From Deltaproteobacteria bacterium (GTDB lineage Bacteria; Desulfobacterota; Desulfobacteria; Desulfobacterales; C00003060), in assembly GCA_019307135.1 (NCBI GenBank), contig JAFDKF010000009.1, forward strand, positions 1 through 33,021: a stretch of 33,021 nt of DNA. The letters are read 5' to 3'. Below, piece by piece: positions 8,256 to 16,812 of the stretch (positions within the stretch are counted from its first letter, which is position 1; each line of letters starts with the position of its first letter). Under the pieces are notes generated by a model. That model worked only from the letters and a program-made list of their open reading frames with translations, searched no databases and was not told where the DNA came from. The translations under genes and the position numbers were made by a program.

Positions 8256-8537
8256 CTAGTCTGCGTGGGTGGTCCTGCGGGCTGCGTTTAGGAGTTCTCT
8301 GATGGCTGGCAGTAGGTAGACGCTATCCAGATCCATCCGGCATAGGCATTGACTCAAAAGCCTGATTTTGTAGGGAAGGCTCTTTGATCTATCCATAATA
8401 TAAAAATGGCGGCCTCTCACCTTGCACAGGCCGCTTGTTGCAGGGACTTCAGGGTCGTATAGATCCTCATATCTTATTGAAATCCCTAATTGTTGTGCCA
8501 GATCTTCCAGATGTTGATAGGTCTTTTCAGGTTCCAT
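8256..8537 (-). CDS. Small uncharacterised protein
   Basis: The product has 93 residues and I do not recognise a named family. It is soluble-looking, with an N-terminal helix (EKTYQHLEDLAQQLGISIRY) followed by a stretch with SGLCKVRGRHFYIMDRS, which reads like a small beta-strand pair. A helical C-terminus contains LLPAIRELLNAARR. There is no signal peptide and no metal-binding Cys pair. It lies 39 bp downstream of the dGTPase gene on the same strand, so it is probably co-transcribed. Codon usage and the lack of a better overlapping frame support a real gene. Confidence 0.7.
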   Translation of the reverse strand: MEPEKTYQHLEDLAQQLGISIRYEDLYDPEVPATSGLCKVRGRHFYIMDRSKSLPYKIRLLSQCLCRMDLDSVYLLPAIRELLNAARRTTHAD

Positions 8538-8576
8538 GGACCGGTTAAGTCTCTAAACTCAATGAACCTTATGTGC

Positions 8577-9782
8577 CTAAAACCGTCCAGTAATCCTCCT
8601 GGGCCGGATTTCCTGAGGGCACTGCCTCAGAAAGTACTCGTCTGTCATGCCAGAGATGAAGTCTCGCACGATCTCTGCATGGGTGGTATTGTTCTTGTAT
8701 TCATCGGACATGCCATCGAGATAATCCGTAAAGATGATAGAGGCATCATTGCCCTGGTCAAGATCTTTGAGATAACGTTCAAACAACACTTGAAAAACGC
8801 GCCCGATCTTCCCTGCTTCCGGTTTTATTTTCGGATTGAGATATATCTCATTCAGGTTGAATTCTCTGAATCCTTTCAGGGCCTTTGAGACCTCAAGGCT
8901 AAAGGCTACGGTAGTCTTTTTGAAGCTGTTCTTGATGACATCGGTCACCAGGTTGTACACAATGGTCCCGTTGGTGTCCCCTAATCGTGCCACAGAGGGC
9001 TTTGGAAGCTCACTCCTTTTGATGAGGTTCAAGCGGATGGCGTCTTCAATGTCTCGTCCGATGTAGCTGATGGTGTCAGCCATGCGCACAACACACCCTT
9101 CCAGGGTCATGGGTGTTATAGGTATGTCCGGATCAGCAGCCTTGTTGGCTATCTCCTGATCAAAAGTTTGGAAGGTCTTTTCTCGCTGTGGACATAGTGC
9201 TTGAGTATGGATCTCGCCGTCATGACAAAGGATCCCGTCCAGTACCTGGAGCGTTAGATTCAAGCCCCTACCCTTTCGTTCGATCTTGTCCAGAAATCTC
9301 ACGCTCTGAATATTGTGTCGAAACGGACCCATGCCGTGGGCCTCACACAACTCCGACAAGTATCTCTCCCCGTCGTGACCGAACGGGCAATGACCAATGT
9401 CGTGGCCAAGGGCAATGGCTTCAATGAGGTCTTCATTCAGCCCGAGAAAACGGCCGATAGCGCGAGAAATCTTGGAAACCAGTTGCACATGAAGCACCCT
9501 GTGGGTAATGTGGTCATTATCTACCAGATAAAAGACCTGGGTCTTGTCAATATAGCGCGTATAGGCCAACGAATGAAGGATGCGATCAGAGTCCGCTGCA
9601 TAGTTTTGCCGATGACCAGTATCGATACGTTCGTCTGGAAAACGGCGGATGGCATCCTTGCTATGAGCGGCCATAGGCGAAAGGAAACGCCCTTCGCGCT
9701 CGTTCAGGGATTCCTTTACTTTCTGCAAATCGAGTGAATCATAAAATTGTTCCACGATTTTATCAGATCTCTCCATTTTCAA
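8577..9782 (-). CDS. dgt: Deoxyguanosinetriphosphate triphosphohydrolase-like HD protein
   Basis: HD-superfamily dNTPases hydrolyse dGTP or other dNTPs to the nucleoside and triphosphate, adjusting dNTP pools. The 401-residue sequence has the DSDRILHSLAYTRYIDKTQV segment. Metal-site residues are visible as THRVLH (His94, His98) and GHDIGHCPFGH (His127-Asp128). A further conserved-type segment, GILCHDGEIH, follows. The length fits the bacterial dGTPase family. The start at 9782 lies inside the 3' end of the ATP-grasp gene (20-bp overlap), implying coupled translation; an ATG two codons later is also possible. Substrate preference cannot be read from sequence. Confidence 0.9.
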   Translation of the reverse strand: MKMERSDKIVEQFYDSLDLQKVKESLNEREGRFLSPMAAHSKDAIRRFPDERIDTGHRQNYAADSDRILHSLAYTRYIDKTQVFYLVDNDHITHRVLHVQLVSKISRAIGRFLGLNEDLIEAIALGHDIGHCPFGHDGERYLSELCEAHGMGPFRHNIQSVRFLDKIERKGRGLNLTLQVLDGILCHDGEIHTQALCPQREKTFQTFDQEIANKAADPDIPITPMTLEGCVVRMADTISYIGRDIEDAIRLNLIKRSELPKPSVARLGDTNGTIVYNLVTDVIKNSFKKTTVAFSLEVSKALKGFREFNLNEIYLNPKIKPEAGKIGRVFQVLFERYLKDLDQGNDASIIFTDYLDGMSDEYKNNTTHAEIVRDFISGMTDEYFLRQCPQEIRPRRITGRF

Positions 9783-10542
9783 TCATTTCATCAATGAGCT
9801 TATGAAAATCGATTCCAGCCTGTTTGAACCCCTCGTGTCCATATTTCATGTTTGCCTCAAGGACCCAATATCGACCATTCGAAAAACAGATGTCCAGCCC
9901 CACGTCATCCAGCTGGCAAAGACGGGCCGTGTTTTGGGCAAGGGCCAGACCTTCCTCTGGAATGCTATCAAAACTGATGGTGGCACCTTGTGACACGTTC
10001 GTGCGAAACTCACCTGGGCGAGCAATGCGCCAGTAGGCATGGATGATCCGGCCATGAATCAAGACAACGCGAAGGTCCCGGTCGATCTTAAGGTATTCCT
10101 GTATGTAGGCAGCGCGGCTCAATCTGTTGTATGCGGCAAGTTCAGACTCATTCCGGATCAGGTATATGCCTCTGCCAAGGGCTGAACCCCGTGGGATCTT
10201 GGCCACAAAGGGAAATCGAAAGTGTTCCAATATTTCCGACTTTTGATAATCCCCATAAAAAACCCGGGTCCTGGGGTGAGGAACCTTAAGGAGGTTGAAA
10301 AGGGCTGTCTGCTTGATCTTGTCCATCACATATTTGTACGTATGATAGTTAGGAAAAGTCCGTTTGCCAATGGTATCAAATATATCGGCGTAGAATGCCG
10401 TGGGATAAAAAATAACATCGGACTTGCAAATCAGCTCTATTTGCCAATCCTCATAGTCGGAAAGATTTGTCCGAACCCCCAGGGTTATTACGTTCTTGCA
10501 GCGTCGCAACCTGCTTTCAAGGGCAATCCTCTTTGTATTCAA
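9763..10542 (-). CDS. RimK-like ATP-grasp protein
   Basis: ATP-grasp enzymes join a carboxylate to an amine or thiol via an acyl phosphate. The 259-residue protein has an N-terminal region (about 1-90) and then the ATP-grasp fold. It shows a Lys-containing strand FVAKIPRGSALGRGIYLI, the hinge YIQEYLKIDRDLRVVLI, and the Mg-binding end WVLEANMKYGHEGF. RimK or lysine-biosynthesis-like ligases are the closest type I can name, and the substrate is unknown. The start is TTG at 10542, with AGAGG about 7 bases upstream. It overlaps dgt by 20 bp, so it probably works in the same operon. Confidence 0.8.
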   Translation of the reverse strand: MNTKRIALESRLRRCKNVITLGVRTNLSDYEDWQIELICKSDVIFYPTAFYADIFDTIGKRTFPNYHTYKYVMDKIKQTALFNLLKVPHPRTRVFYGDYQKSEILEHFRFPFVAKIPRGSALGRGIYLIRNESELAAYNRLSRAAYIQEYLKIDRDLRVVLIHGRIIHAYWRIARPGEFRTNVSQGATISFDSIPEEGLALAQNTARLCQLDDVGLDICFSNGRYWVLEANMKYGHEGFKQAGIDFHKLIDEMIENGEI

Positions 10543-10576
10543 AGGGAACCTCTGGGTTAGACGTTCATCGTCCTCA

Positions 10577-10604
10577 ACTTTAGCTCACTTTAGGCACTTT
10601 AGAT
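10577..10604. repeat. Single copy of the CTTTAGGCAC word repeat
   Basis: AACTTTAGCTCACTTTAGGC followed by ACTTTAG matches the right arm of the inverted repeat at 5300-5321. Here only one arm is obvious. It lies in the 78-bp gap between the mrp stop and the ATP-grasp start. Confidence 0.45.
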
Positions 10605-10620
10605 CGCTTCTTTTCAGGAT

Positions 10621-11478
10621 TCACGCTTTTTCAATGATCTTGTGCATGATCTCCTTAAATGCCTTGTGAAATTGCGAATCACTCTTATTGCTCATGACCG
10701 GCCTGCCCTTGTCGCAGGCTCTGACCATGTCTTGATAGAAAGGGATCGTTCCCAAAAATGGTACGGCCATCCGTTCTGCAGTAGCCTTGCCACCATCTTT
10801 CTTGAACAGGTCAACAGGTTCTCCGCAATGGGGGCATATAAAGGTACCCATGTTCTCTATGAGCCCTAATACTTCCATGTTCACGTGCTTGCAAAAATTG
10901 ATCGATTTCCGTACATCGGCAAGCGAAATATCCTGGGGCGTGGTGACGATGATCGCCTTGGCAGTTGGTATGGTCTGGGCCACGGTCAGGGGTTCATCCC
11001 CGGTTCCCGGAGGAGAGTCGATTATCAGATAGTCCAGGTTGTCCCATTTCACATCTGCGATAAACTGGCGAATCGCGCCGATCTTGGCCGGACCTCGCCA
11101 GATTATCGCCTGGTTCTCATCTTGCAAGAGAGAGGCCATCGACACGACTTTCAGGTTCTCTGAGAATGCCTTGGGTTGCGCGAAGTTGCCATCCACCACA
11201 TCCAGGAATCCAGAAAGCCCCATGATGCTCCCAATGCTTGGCCCGTGGAAATCAACGTCCATGAGGCCCACTTTCAGGCCTCTGTTTGACAGGGCCACAG
11301 CAATGTTGGCCGCGATGCTGCTCTTGCCCACACCTCCCTTGCCGCTCATGATCATCAGTTTGTGTTTGATTTTTTCCAGGGAGCTTTGAATCATAAGATC
11401 CTGTATATCATGGGCCATCTTTGCCGTACCCCCGGAGCCACTGGTCTTAAGATCACACGTTTTTTCTGATTCAGCCAC
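10621..11478 (-). CDS. mrp: Mrp/NBP35 family ATP-binding Fe-S cluster carrier (ApbC-like)
   Basis: Mrp/ApbC P-loop ATPases carry and transfer Fe-S clusters to apo-proteins in the cytoplasm. The 285-residue sequence has the deviant Walker A GKGGVGKS at 46-53, the DVDFHGPSIG segment, and YLIIDSPPGTGDEPLT. A C-terminal CPHC pair (Cys215, Cys218) serves as cluster ligands in this family. The start is GTG at 11478, with AAGGAGAG about 8 bases upstream. The first 30 residues are a low-complexity extension. It is last in the rpoH-side run of minus-strand genes. Confidence 0.95.
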   Translation of the reverse strand: MAESEKTCDLKTSGSGGTAKMAHDIQDLMIQSSLEKIKHKLMIMSGKGGVGKSSIAANIAVALSNRGLKVGLMDVDFHGPSIGSIMGLSGFLDVVDGNFAQPKAFSENLKVVSMASLLQDENQAIIWRGPAKIGAIRQFIADVKWDNLDYLIIDSPPGTGDEPLTVAQTIPTAKAIIVTTPQDISLADVRKSINFCKHVNMEVLGLIENMGTFICPHCGEPVDLFKKDGGKATAERMAVPFLGTIPFYQDMVRACDKGRPVMSNKSDSQFHKAFKEIMHKIIEKA

Positions 11479-11508
11479 TTCGATGCTCTCCTTTCTTCCG
11501 GTAGAAAC

Positions 11509-11603
11509 TCTTCCTCCCCTTTCGTGTCTTCATCCTTTCGTGCTTTCGTGATTAATCGTTTGGTTTTCAATTCCGCAATCCCCAATCCAAAATCCAAAAT
11601 CGC
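11509..11603. repeat. Word-like low-complexity repeats upstream of mrp
   Basis: There are two word types. CCTTTCGTGCTTTCGTG iterates a TTTCGTG unit. CCGCAATCCCCAATCC followed by AAAATCCAAAATC iterates AATCC(A/C). The AATCC words also occur inside the ispD 5' end (1507-1616). No gene is supported in this 125-bp gap. Confidence 0.45.
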
Positions 11604-12059
11604 TCACACTCCCAACAGCCGCCTTATCTCCCGGCGACTCCGTGCCAGGTGACTTCCTGGCCAGTAGATCCTTCCACAGGTCTTGCATTCGGAGAATCTA
11701 TTGTGGCTGGTCCATATGTGCTCAGGTACTTTTCCAAGCACATCCTCGGGCTCGATAGGCTTGAGGAGCCCGTTGCAGACTGTACAACGAGCAAAGAATC
11801 TATTCGGATCGGGTTTGAGACCAAGGAAGCGGATGAGGCACTGGAGCTGCACCTGAGGATCATTCGCTTCCACAAATATCAACCTGTCTGGTGCCATCTT
11901 TCCCACAAGCCGGGTATTGCGTGATAGAAGAATCCGGCCTTTGTCTCCCAATGCAAGAAATCTGTCGTTGGACAATGTGCGGGAGTAAAGGGTATCGTAA
12001 CCAAGAATACGAAGCCATTTGGCCAGCTTTCCGAGCATTCGATCAGCAGCAAACCTCAT
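11604..12059 (-). CDS. Mut7-C RNase domain (PF01927-type) protein with zinc ribbon
   Basis: This 151-residue protein matches the Mut7-C family, a PIN-like fold joined to a treble-cleft zinc ribbon. The N-terminus reads FAADRMLGKLAKWLRILGYD, with the conserved Asp6. LLSRNTRL sits where many members have LTRD. The zinc ribbon has CTVC (Cys92, Cys95) and CKTCGRIYWPGSH (Cys125, Cys128). RNase or RNA-binding activity is proposed for the family but the target is unknown. ATG at 12059; no strong Shine-Dalgarno sequence is seen. Confidence 0.88.
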   Translation of the reverse strand: MRFAADRMLGKLAKWLRILGYDTLYSRTLSNDRFLALGDKGRILLSRNTRLVGKMAPDRLIFVEANDPQVQLQCLIRFLGLKPDPNRFFARCTVCNGLLKPIEPEDVLGKVPEHIWTSHNRFSECKTCGRIYWPGSHLARSRREIRRLLGV

Positions 12060-12070
12060 GGTATTACACG

Positions 12071-12151
12071 GTTAAGCCGTTAAGTGGTTGAGTCGTTGAG
12101 TCGTTTTCCATCCAACCACTCAACTAATCGACTACTCAACTATTCAACGAG
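12071..12151. repeat. Imperfect inverted repeat of GTTGAGT/ACTCAAC words
   Basis: The left part iterates GTTGAGTCG (GGTTGAGTCGTTGAGTCG). The right part carries the complement (AACCACTCAACTAATCGAC then TACTCAACTATTCAACG). It fills the gap between the LolB-like gene and the Mut7-C gene. The words resemble those of the 2302-2367 element. Confidence 0.5.
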
Positions 12152-12156
12152 ACTCC

Positions 12157-12969
12157 TCAGGAATTGAGGTCTATCACCTGGGAACCAAAAACCTCCAGGG
12201 TGTAAGCCCCGTCTGGGATCGAGATCTTTGTCTGGAACTTTTCCACCGTGAGTGACCAAAGCGACCCCTCTGTGCTTGAGATCACGATTTTGTGTGGAAG
12301 ACAAAGGGATTCCACCTCATGAAATTCACTGAATGCAGCCCTGTATTGTAGATTACCCCAACCGTCAAACACCTCAACTTGCTCAACAGCCTTTGCGTCG
12401 TCTTTCAGCCATATCTTTTCAATCAGACGTCCCCATTTTTTGTAAAGGCTTAGAAGCCATCCGCCCTCCGCTGTCGAGGCTCGAATCTTGGCATGGTGAA
12501 ATGGGAGAATAGGGGGCTGACCTGCCAAGAGCCCAAAGAGGTCCTCGGCCCTCACAGGCACGGACACAAAACGTGAAAGATTGCCGACAGTGGCGTCCCC
12601 CTTGAAATAGCGATTATCTTGACGGGAATGGAGAAAGAAACTCGATCCATTGATTACAAAGGTCAGGGTGGGCTGCCCCCATGGTCCCAATATCTCCACT
12701 CGCAGGTTTTGTGGTTGAGACCCTATCCACACCATGCGAAGAGTTTTCGCGCCGGTCCCGCGAACTGCCCTGAACCTGCCGACTCCACTAAAGCTCTTGA
12801 GCTCATTCTTACACTCCTTGAGAGACTCTAAAATACGGCTGACGTCCGGACCAGGTTCAGTCGGAAAGGCTTTGGGTCTTCGGACACATCCATGAAGGCA
12901 TAGAAGGCATAATGGAAAAACCAGGGCCGCAAGAATAAAGGCCTTTGCAGAACGTTCAATTTTGTTCAA
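12157..12969 (-). CDS. LolB-like / DUF4292-like outer-membrane lipoprotein
   Basis: The 270-residue product begins with a charged N-terminus, a hydrophobic segment (10-26) and the lipobox LHGC, so Cys28 would be lipidated after signal peptidase II cleavage. The mature part reads as a beta-rich LolB/LolA-type fold: SFSGVGRFRAVRG, LRVEILGPWGQPTLTFVING and EDLFGLLAG. This resembles DUF4292-type lipoproteins, proposed to help lipoprotein or lipid localisation. The TTG at 12969 follows the TPR gene stop by 3 bases, so the two are coupled. The family call comes from pattern resemblance. Confidence 0.75.
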   Translation of the reverse strand: MNKIERSAKAFILAALVFPLCLLCLHGCVRRPKAFPTEPGPDVSRILESLKECKNELKSFSGVGRFRAVRGTGAKTLRMVWIGSQPQNLRVEILGPWGQPTLTFVINGSSFFLHSRQDNRYFKGDATVGNLSRFVSVPVRAEDLFGLLAGQPPILPFHHAKIRASTAEGGWLLSLYKKWGRLIEKIWLKDDAKAVEQVEVFDGWGNLQYRAAFSEFHEVESLCLPHKIVISSTEGSLWSLTVEKFQTKISIPDGAYTLEVFGSQVIDLNS

Positions 12970-12972
12970 GGT

Positions 12973-14688
12973 CTACGCATCCTGGTCCAGTTGTTTTTCA
13001 ACACATTGTATCTTCTCTTCAAGCGCCTTTGTATCTTCTCCTTTCTTTTCCAGGGACTTCTTGTAGTATTGCAAGCCCTTCTTTGGATTGTTTGCCTTCA
13101 TATAGGCATCGCCCAGGTGTTCCAGAATGGTGGGATCATCGGGAGCCAAGCTGACCGCTTCCTCGAGAAACTTAATAGCCCTTTTATAAAGCCCTTTCTT
13201 GTAATAGACCCATCCTAAGCTGTCCACAATATAGCCGTCGTTTGGTTTCTGTTTCATGGCCTTTTTGATCAAATCTTCAGCCTCATCAAGATTTCTGCCA
13301 AGCTCCGCATACGTGTAGCCCAGATAGTTCAATGCCTCGGCGTGGGTTGGGTCTACATTAATGACAGCCTTCATTTCTTCTATGCAGCCCTTTTTGTCAT
13401 TGGCCTTGTCATAAACCACACCGAGTCGAAAACGAAGTCTTACGCTGTCAGGTTCAAGCTCTAACCCCTTCTTGAGGGTTACCACTGCTTTATCATATGA
13501 TTCCATCTCTTCATACAAGGCACCCAGGAATAGATGGAGCTCAGGATCGTCTGGCTCCTTCTCAATTGCTTCATTCATCACACGGATTGCCTTTTCAGTC
13601 TCACCTTCTTCCTTGTACAGAAACCCGAGATGAACGACAGCGCTCCGATGATAGGATGACGTTTCAGGAACCCTTTCAAAGGATGCGATTGCCTTGTCTG
13701 TCTTCTTAAGTCCCTCAAATGCCATCCCCAGAAAGTAATGGAGATCCGGGTTGTCTGGATCATCTCTCAAAAGTACCTGCAAGGTGTCCGAGGCCTCCTC
13801 GTATCTTTTCTCATCCAGGTATATCAAGGCAATCTGTCTGATAACCCGCGGATCGGATTTGCTCCGAAGCTTTAGCTCTTCGAATATACCCTCGGCCTCA
13901 TCGGATCGACCCATCTGTAAGTAGGAATGGCCAAGCCCAATGGCTGCTCTGAGGTTCTCCGGATTGCTGGCCAGAATCTTGTTGTAGGTCTGGATAACCT
14001 TTTCGTGTTTGCCAGTAACTTCGTAAATACTGATAAGTTCAAAAAAGGCCCGCTCATACTTTGGCTTCAGTTCAATTGCTTTCAGTAACGCGGCCTCGGC
14101 CTTATCGTAATGCTTCATGACGGCATAAAGGGTCCCCAGGTAAAAATGCCCGCCAAATGATGCAGGATTGATCTGGATCAGTTCCTGATAGAGCTTCATC
14201 GCTTTGTCCGGTTGCTTGATCTTGGTATACTCCGAGCCCAACAGGAAGTGGATATTCTCAGACTTCGGATCAAGTGCCAGGGCCTTCTTATAGGCATCAA
14301 TTGCCTCGGCATGCTGATTCAGGGCCGCATAAATGCCTCCCAACATGATTAGCGAGGGAAGATGGTCGGGATGCTTTTGGATAATATCCTGTGTAACTCC
14401 CGAGGCTGCCTTATAGTCGTTCTGATGAAGATAGAGCTTTACCAATTCATTCTTTAGAAAAATGGAATCTTCATCCCTCACCACCGCTTCTTTTAGTAAC
14501 CTTACAGCCTCGTCGAGTTTCCCGCGTCTCCTCATCAGGTGTGACTCGGTGTAGTAATAGTAACCACCGGTATCTTTAGGCTTGACTTCCGGAGATGCCA
14601 CGTCAACAGGTGGAATCCTTTGGGGTACAGCACAAGCGGCCAGGTGGAATATCATGCCAACAGGTATAAGTATCTTAAACAATTTCAT
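12973..14688 (-). CDS. TPR-repeat lipoprotein
   Basis: The 571-residue protein has a short signal peptide and lipobox LAAC (Cys19), predicting a periplasm-facing lipoprotein. The rest is almost entirely tandem 34-residue tetratricopeptide repeats from about residue 45 to the end, with motifs such as AIDAYKKALALDPKSENIHF and AVVTLKKGLELEPDSVRLRF. TPRs scaffold protein complexes. The close coupling to a LolB-like lipoprotein suggests an envelope-assembly role (inference). It starts 20 bp after the rpoH stop. Confidence 0.9.
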   Translation of the reverse strand: MKLFKILIPVGMIFHLAACAVPQRIPPVDVASPEVKPKDTGGYYYYTESHLMRRRGKLDEAVRLLKEAVVRDEDSIFLKNELVKLYLHQNDYKAASGVTQDIIQKHPDHLPSLIMLGGIYAALNQHAEAIDAYKKALALDPKSENIHFLLGSEYTKIKQPDKAMKLYQELIQINPASFGGHFYLGTLYAVMKHYDKAEAALLKAIELKPKYERAFFELISIYEVTGKHEKVIQTYNKILASNPENLRAAIGLGHSYLQMGRSDEAEGIFEELKLRSKSDPRVIRQIALIYLDEKRYEEASDTLQVLLRDDPDNPDLHYFLGMAFEGLKKTDKAIASFERVPETSSYHRSAVVHLGFLYKEEGETEKAIRVMNEAIEKEPDDPELHLFLGALYEEMESYDKAVVTLKKGLELEPDSVRLRFRLGVVYDKANDKKGCIEEMKAVINVDPTHAEALNYLGYTYAELGRNLDEAEDLIKKAMKQKPNDGYIVDSLGWVYYKKGLYKRAIKFLEEAVSLAPDDPTILEHLGDAYMKANNPKKGLQYYKKSLEKKGEDTKALEEKIQCVEKQLDQDA

Positions 14689-14708
14689 AAGTATCTCTAC
14701 TCAACCAA

Positions 14709-15683
14709 TCAACCATCTGTACCCAGTTCCCCGACGAATGATTCAAAATCGGGTATCTCGCGTTGGAAGTGTGTCCTCATCTTCTTGATCATGCTGTTTT
14801 CAATCTGCCGCACACGCTCCCTTGTAATACCATAACTCTCACCTATCTCTCGAAGGGTTGCGGGTGTGTCAGAAAATATACGTTTTTCAAGGATATAGAG
14901 TTCTCGCTCACTTAACCGCTTCTTAAACGACCCAAGCTTTTCGCGGATAATAGCCTCCATTTCTTTCTTGGCCACCTGGGTCTCGGCAGACGCTGCCTGC
15001 GCAGCAATGAATTCGATCCGCTCGTTGTCCGAGCCTTCCTTGATCGGCGCATCCAGCGATACTTCCCATCTGTCGAGGCGTTGATCCATATCCGTGACCT
15101 CCTGTTCGGAGACCCCAAGCCTTTCAGAAAGGAGTTTTGGTTTGGGATCAAAGCCCTCGGATACAAGTCTCTGTTTTTCTTTTTTCAGCCTGAAGAAAAG
15201 TTTTCGTTGGGCCTGGGTCGTTCCGATCTTGACCAATCGCCAATTGTCCATAATGAATTTTAGGATATATGCCTTGATCCAAAAAGAGGCATAATATGAG
15301 AACTTAACCCCCTTATAAGGGTCAAACTTCTGCACGGCTTGCATAAGGCCAATATTGCCTTCCTGGATCAGGTCAAGCAGATTTTGCATCCAGACCCGCT
15401 GGAACTCTATGGCAATTTTCACCACAAGTCTCAGGTTAGAAGTAATCATCCTGTAGGCTGCCTCTGGATCTCCATGTTCCTTGACCCGGATGGCAAGCTC
15501 CTTCTCTTCTTCCCTCGAAAGAAGTTCGTACTGGCCGACTTCTTGCAAATATCGCTGAAGCGGGTCGAATTTGACAAGAGCGGAATCCATTGAGGGCCGG
15601 TTCGCCTGCGGCGGATCGACAGGCGAGTAGCCCCCCTTTGGAACTTCTTTCTCAGATCCGCTTTTATTTTTCTCTTTTTTCAT
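14709..15683 (-). CDS. rpoH: RNA polymerase sigma factor RpoH (sigma-32)
   Basis: The heat-shock sigma factor directs RNA polymerase to chaperone and protease promoters. The sequence has region 2 (TSNLRLVVKIAIEFQRVWMQ, LLDLIQEGNIGLMQAVQKFD), the RpoH-type segment following the core-binding helix (TTQAQRKLFFRLKKEKQRL), and region 4 with an HTH (TLREIGESYGITRERVRQIE). The frame can open with TTG at 15686, but the ATG at 15683 is the better start. An N-terminal basic and proline-rich tail precedes the sigma domains. Downstream are the two lipoprotein genes. Confidence 0.93.
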   Translation of the reverse strand: MKKEKNKSGSEKEVPKGGYSPVDPPQANRPSMDSALVKFDPLQRYLQEVGQYELLSREEEKELAIRVKEHGDPEAAYRMITSNLRLVVKIAIEFQRVWMQNLLDLIQEGNIGLMQAVQKFDPYKGVKFSYYASFWIKAYILKFIMDNWRLVKIGTTQAQRKLFFRLKKEKQRLVSEGFDPKPKLLSERLGVSEQEVTDMDQRLDRWEVSLDAPIKEGSDNERIEFIAAQAASAETQVAKKEMEAIIREKLGSFKKRLSERELYILEKRIFSDTPATLREIGESYGITRERVRQIENSMIKKMRTHFQREIPDFESFVGELGTDG

Positions 15684-15693
15684 CAATGGCTGT

Positions 15694-15820
15694 TGTAACC
15701 GTTCACAGGTTCAGAGTTCACCGTTCAGGGTTACCTTTCTTTCGTTAGCCTTGCTCGTAGGACAGTTCAAATTTCGGTGAACCCTGAACCCGTGAACCAT
15801 TGAACCCGTGAACGGTTACA
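15694..15820. repeat. Inverted repeat of GTTCA(C/G)GG words, 13-bp perfect ends
   Basis: The ends TGTAACCGTTCAC (15694-15706) and GTGAACGGTTACA (15808-15820) are perfect complements. Inside, both arms iterate GGTTCA / TGAACC words (ACCCTGAACCCGTGAACC). It lies just upstream of rpoH and may contain or insulate its promoter. Immediately after, 15841-15873 iterates TCTCTGCGTTC and CTCTGCGG. Confidence 0.6.
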
Positions 15821-15905
15821 TATTTTTTCAAATTCATATTTTCTCTGCGTTCTCTGCGAACTCTGCGGTGAATTGTCACGAATTCCCTAATTATTGGTAA
15901 AGATA

Positions 15906-16076
15906 TCAGACACCCACTCCTTTATCAAGATATAAAGAACGGTTGGCCTCAGAGAAGACAGGATCAAGTCCTTGTTCGATCGCCAAATCGACCACACGGT
16001 TCATGTGGCCCTTTTTCAGGAGATCATGGGGATGAAGATCATCAGTCACCAGTAAACACTGCCGGACTTCGGGAAA
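15906..16076 (-). pseudogene. Fragment of an adenine deaminase (amidohydrolase) gene
   Basis: An open stretch of 56 codons with no start reads PEVRQCLLVTDDLHPHDLLK and then KGHMNRVVDLAIEQGLDP. This is the (L)VTDD.HP.DLL..GH(M/I)..VV..A...G.DP signature of adenine deaminase. It is bounded upstream by an in-frame stop (16077-16079). After DPV the sequence no longer follows the family and ends at a TGA. The rest of the roughly 550-600-residue enzyme is absent, so this is a decayed remnant beside the tRNA. Confidence 0.7.
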
Positions 16077-16103
16077 TCATGTAGTTTGTTCCACCTTTTG
16101 ATA

Positions 16104-16132
16104 TGGACAAGTCTCAGATTCTGTGCTATTTT
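16104..16132 (+). promoter_or_regulatory. Probable sigma-70 promoter of the tRNA-Arg gene
   Basis: A -35 TGGACA (16104-16109) and -10 TATTTT (16127-16132) are separated by 17 bp. The -10 ends 16 bases before the mature tRNA 5' end, leaving a short leader. Confidence 0.5.
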
Positions 16133-16148
16133 TTTCGCAATCAAACAA

Positions 16149-16225
<77 letters not shown>

Positions 16226-16246
16226 AACATTTCAAATACTTACGAA

Positions 16247-16514
16247 TCATAAGCCCCCTGCCCTACCCTGCTCTGCCACCATTTTGCTACCATTAGAGTT
16301 CGAGTTTCCCAAAACAGCCGGTAACTTCTCAATAAGTCTGGGCATTCCAACAGCTTCCCCTAACCGGCTTACAGCCTTACGGTTTACGGTCTTCATCAAG
16401 TGGCCGTAAGTGTCTATGTAATGTTTTATACTACCCACAATTATACCAATCAATGTCACCCGATTGCAACCCCAACAGCTCACCTTCTCGCATCCCCGTT
16501 GGTATCGCTGTCAT
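16247..16514 (-). pseudogene. Decayed tyrosine recombinase (integrase) beside tRNA-Arg
   Basis: Two pieces of a phage-type integrase lie in different frames. Piece one (16514-16431) reads MTAIPTGMREGELLGLQSGD then IDWYN and stops; this is the catalytic-Arg box (GMR.GELL.L...DID). Piece two (about 16431-16247) reads IDTYGHLMKTVNRKAVSRLG, the C-terminal catalytic-Tyr motif. The roughly 100 residues that normally separate them, including the HxxR box, are missing, so the gene has an internal deletion and a frame change. The position against the tRNA 3' end is that of an integrated element's own integrase. Confidence 0.8.
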
Positions 16515-16812
16515 AGAAAACCGCCTCTTTCTGGTTCTTGGCAGCATCAAACCCAACTTCTCAGTAAGCTTGGGTTGGTGTCATTGCGAGCGAAGCGAAG
16601 CAATCTCTTTCATAGCGTTGTAGGATTGCCATTTCCTCTCTTTCGGCTTTTCTTGGAAGTTTTTGCCGTCTACACGATACTCAAGGGGCAATTGTTTATA
16701 CCGTTGCTCTGCCTGGTGATTATCTTCTTGATGGGAAAGTACGGAACCACTTCCACAATGAGCAGCACGGAGAAAGCGGTTGAAGCTAAGGTGGGAGTGA
16801 ATTATTCAAATC
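16515..16812. other. Gap after the integrase remnant; holds a known-type intergenic repeat
   Basis: The stretch contains TCATTGCGAGCGAAGCGAAG followed by CAATCTC (about 16580-16607), a dispersed repeat word I recognise from many bacterial genomes. A + strand frame from TTG 16626 to 16832 would encode 68 residues with one hydrophobic segment (LFIPLLCLVIIFLMGKYG). It has no Shine-Dalgarno sequence, begins within the repeat-derived part, and overlaps the next gene's end, so I do not call it. Confidence 0.4.
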
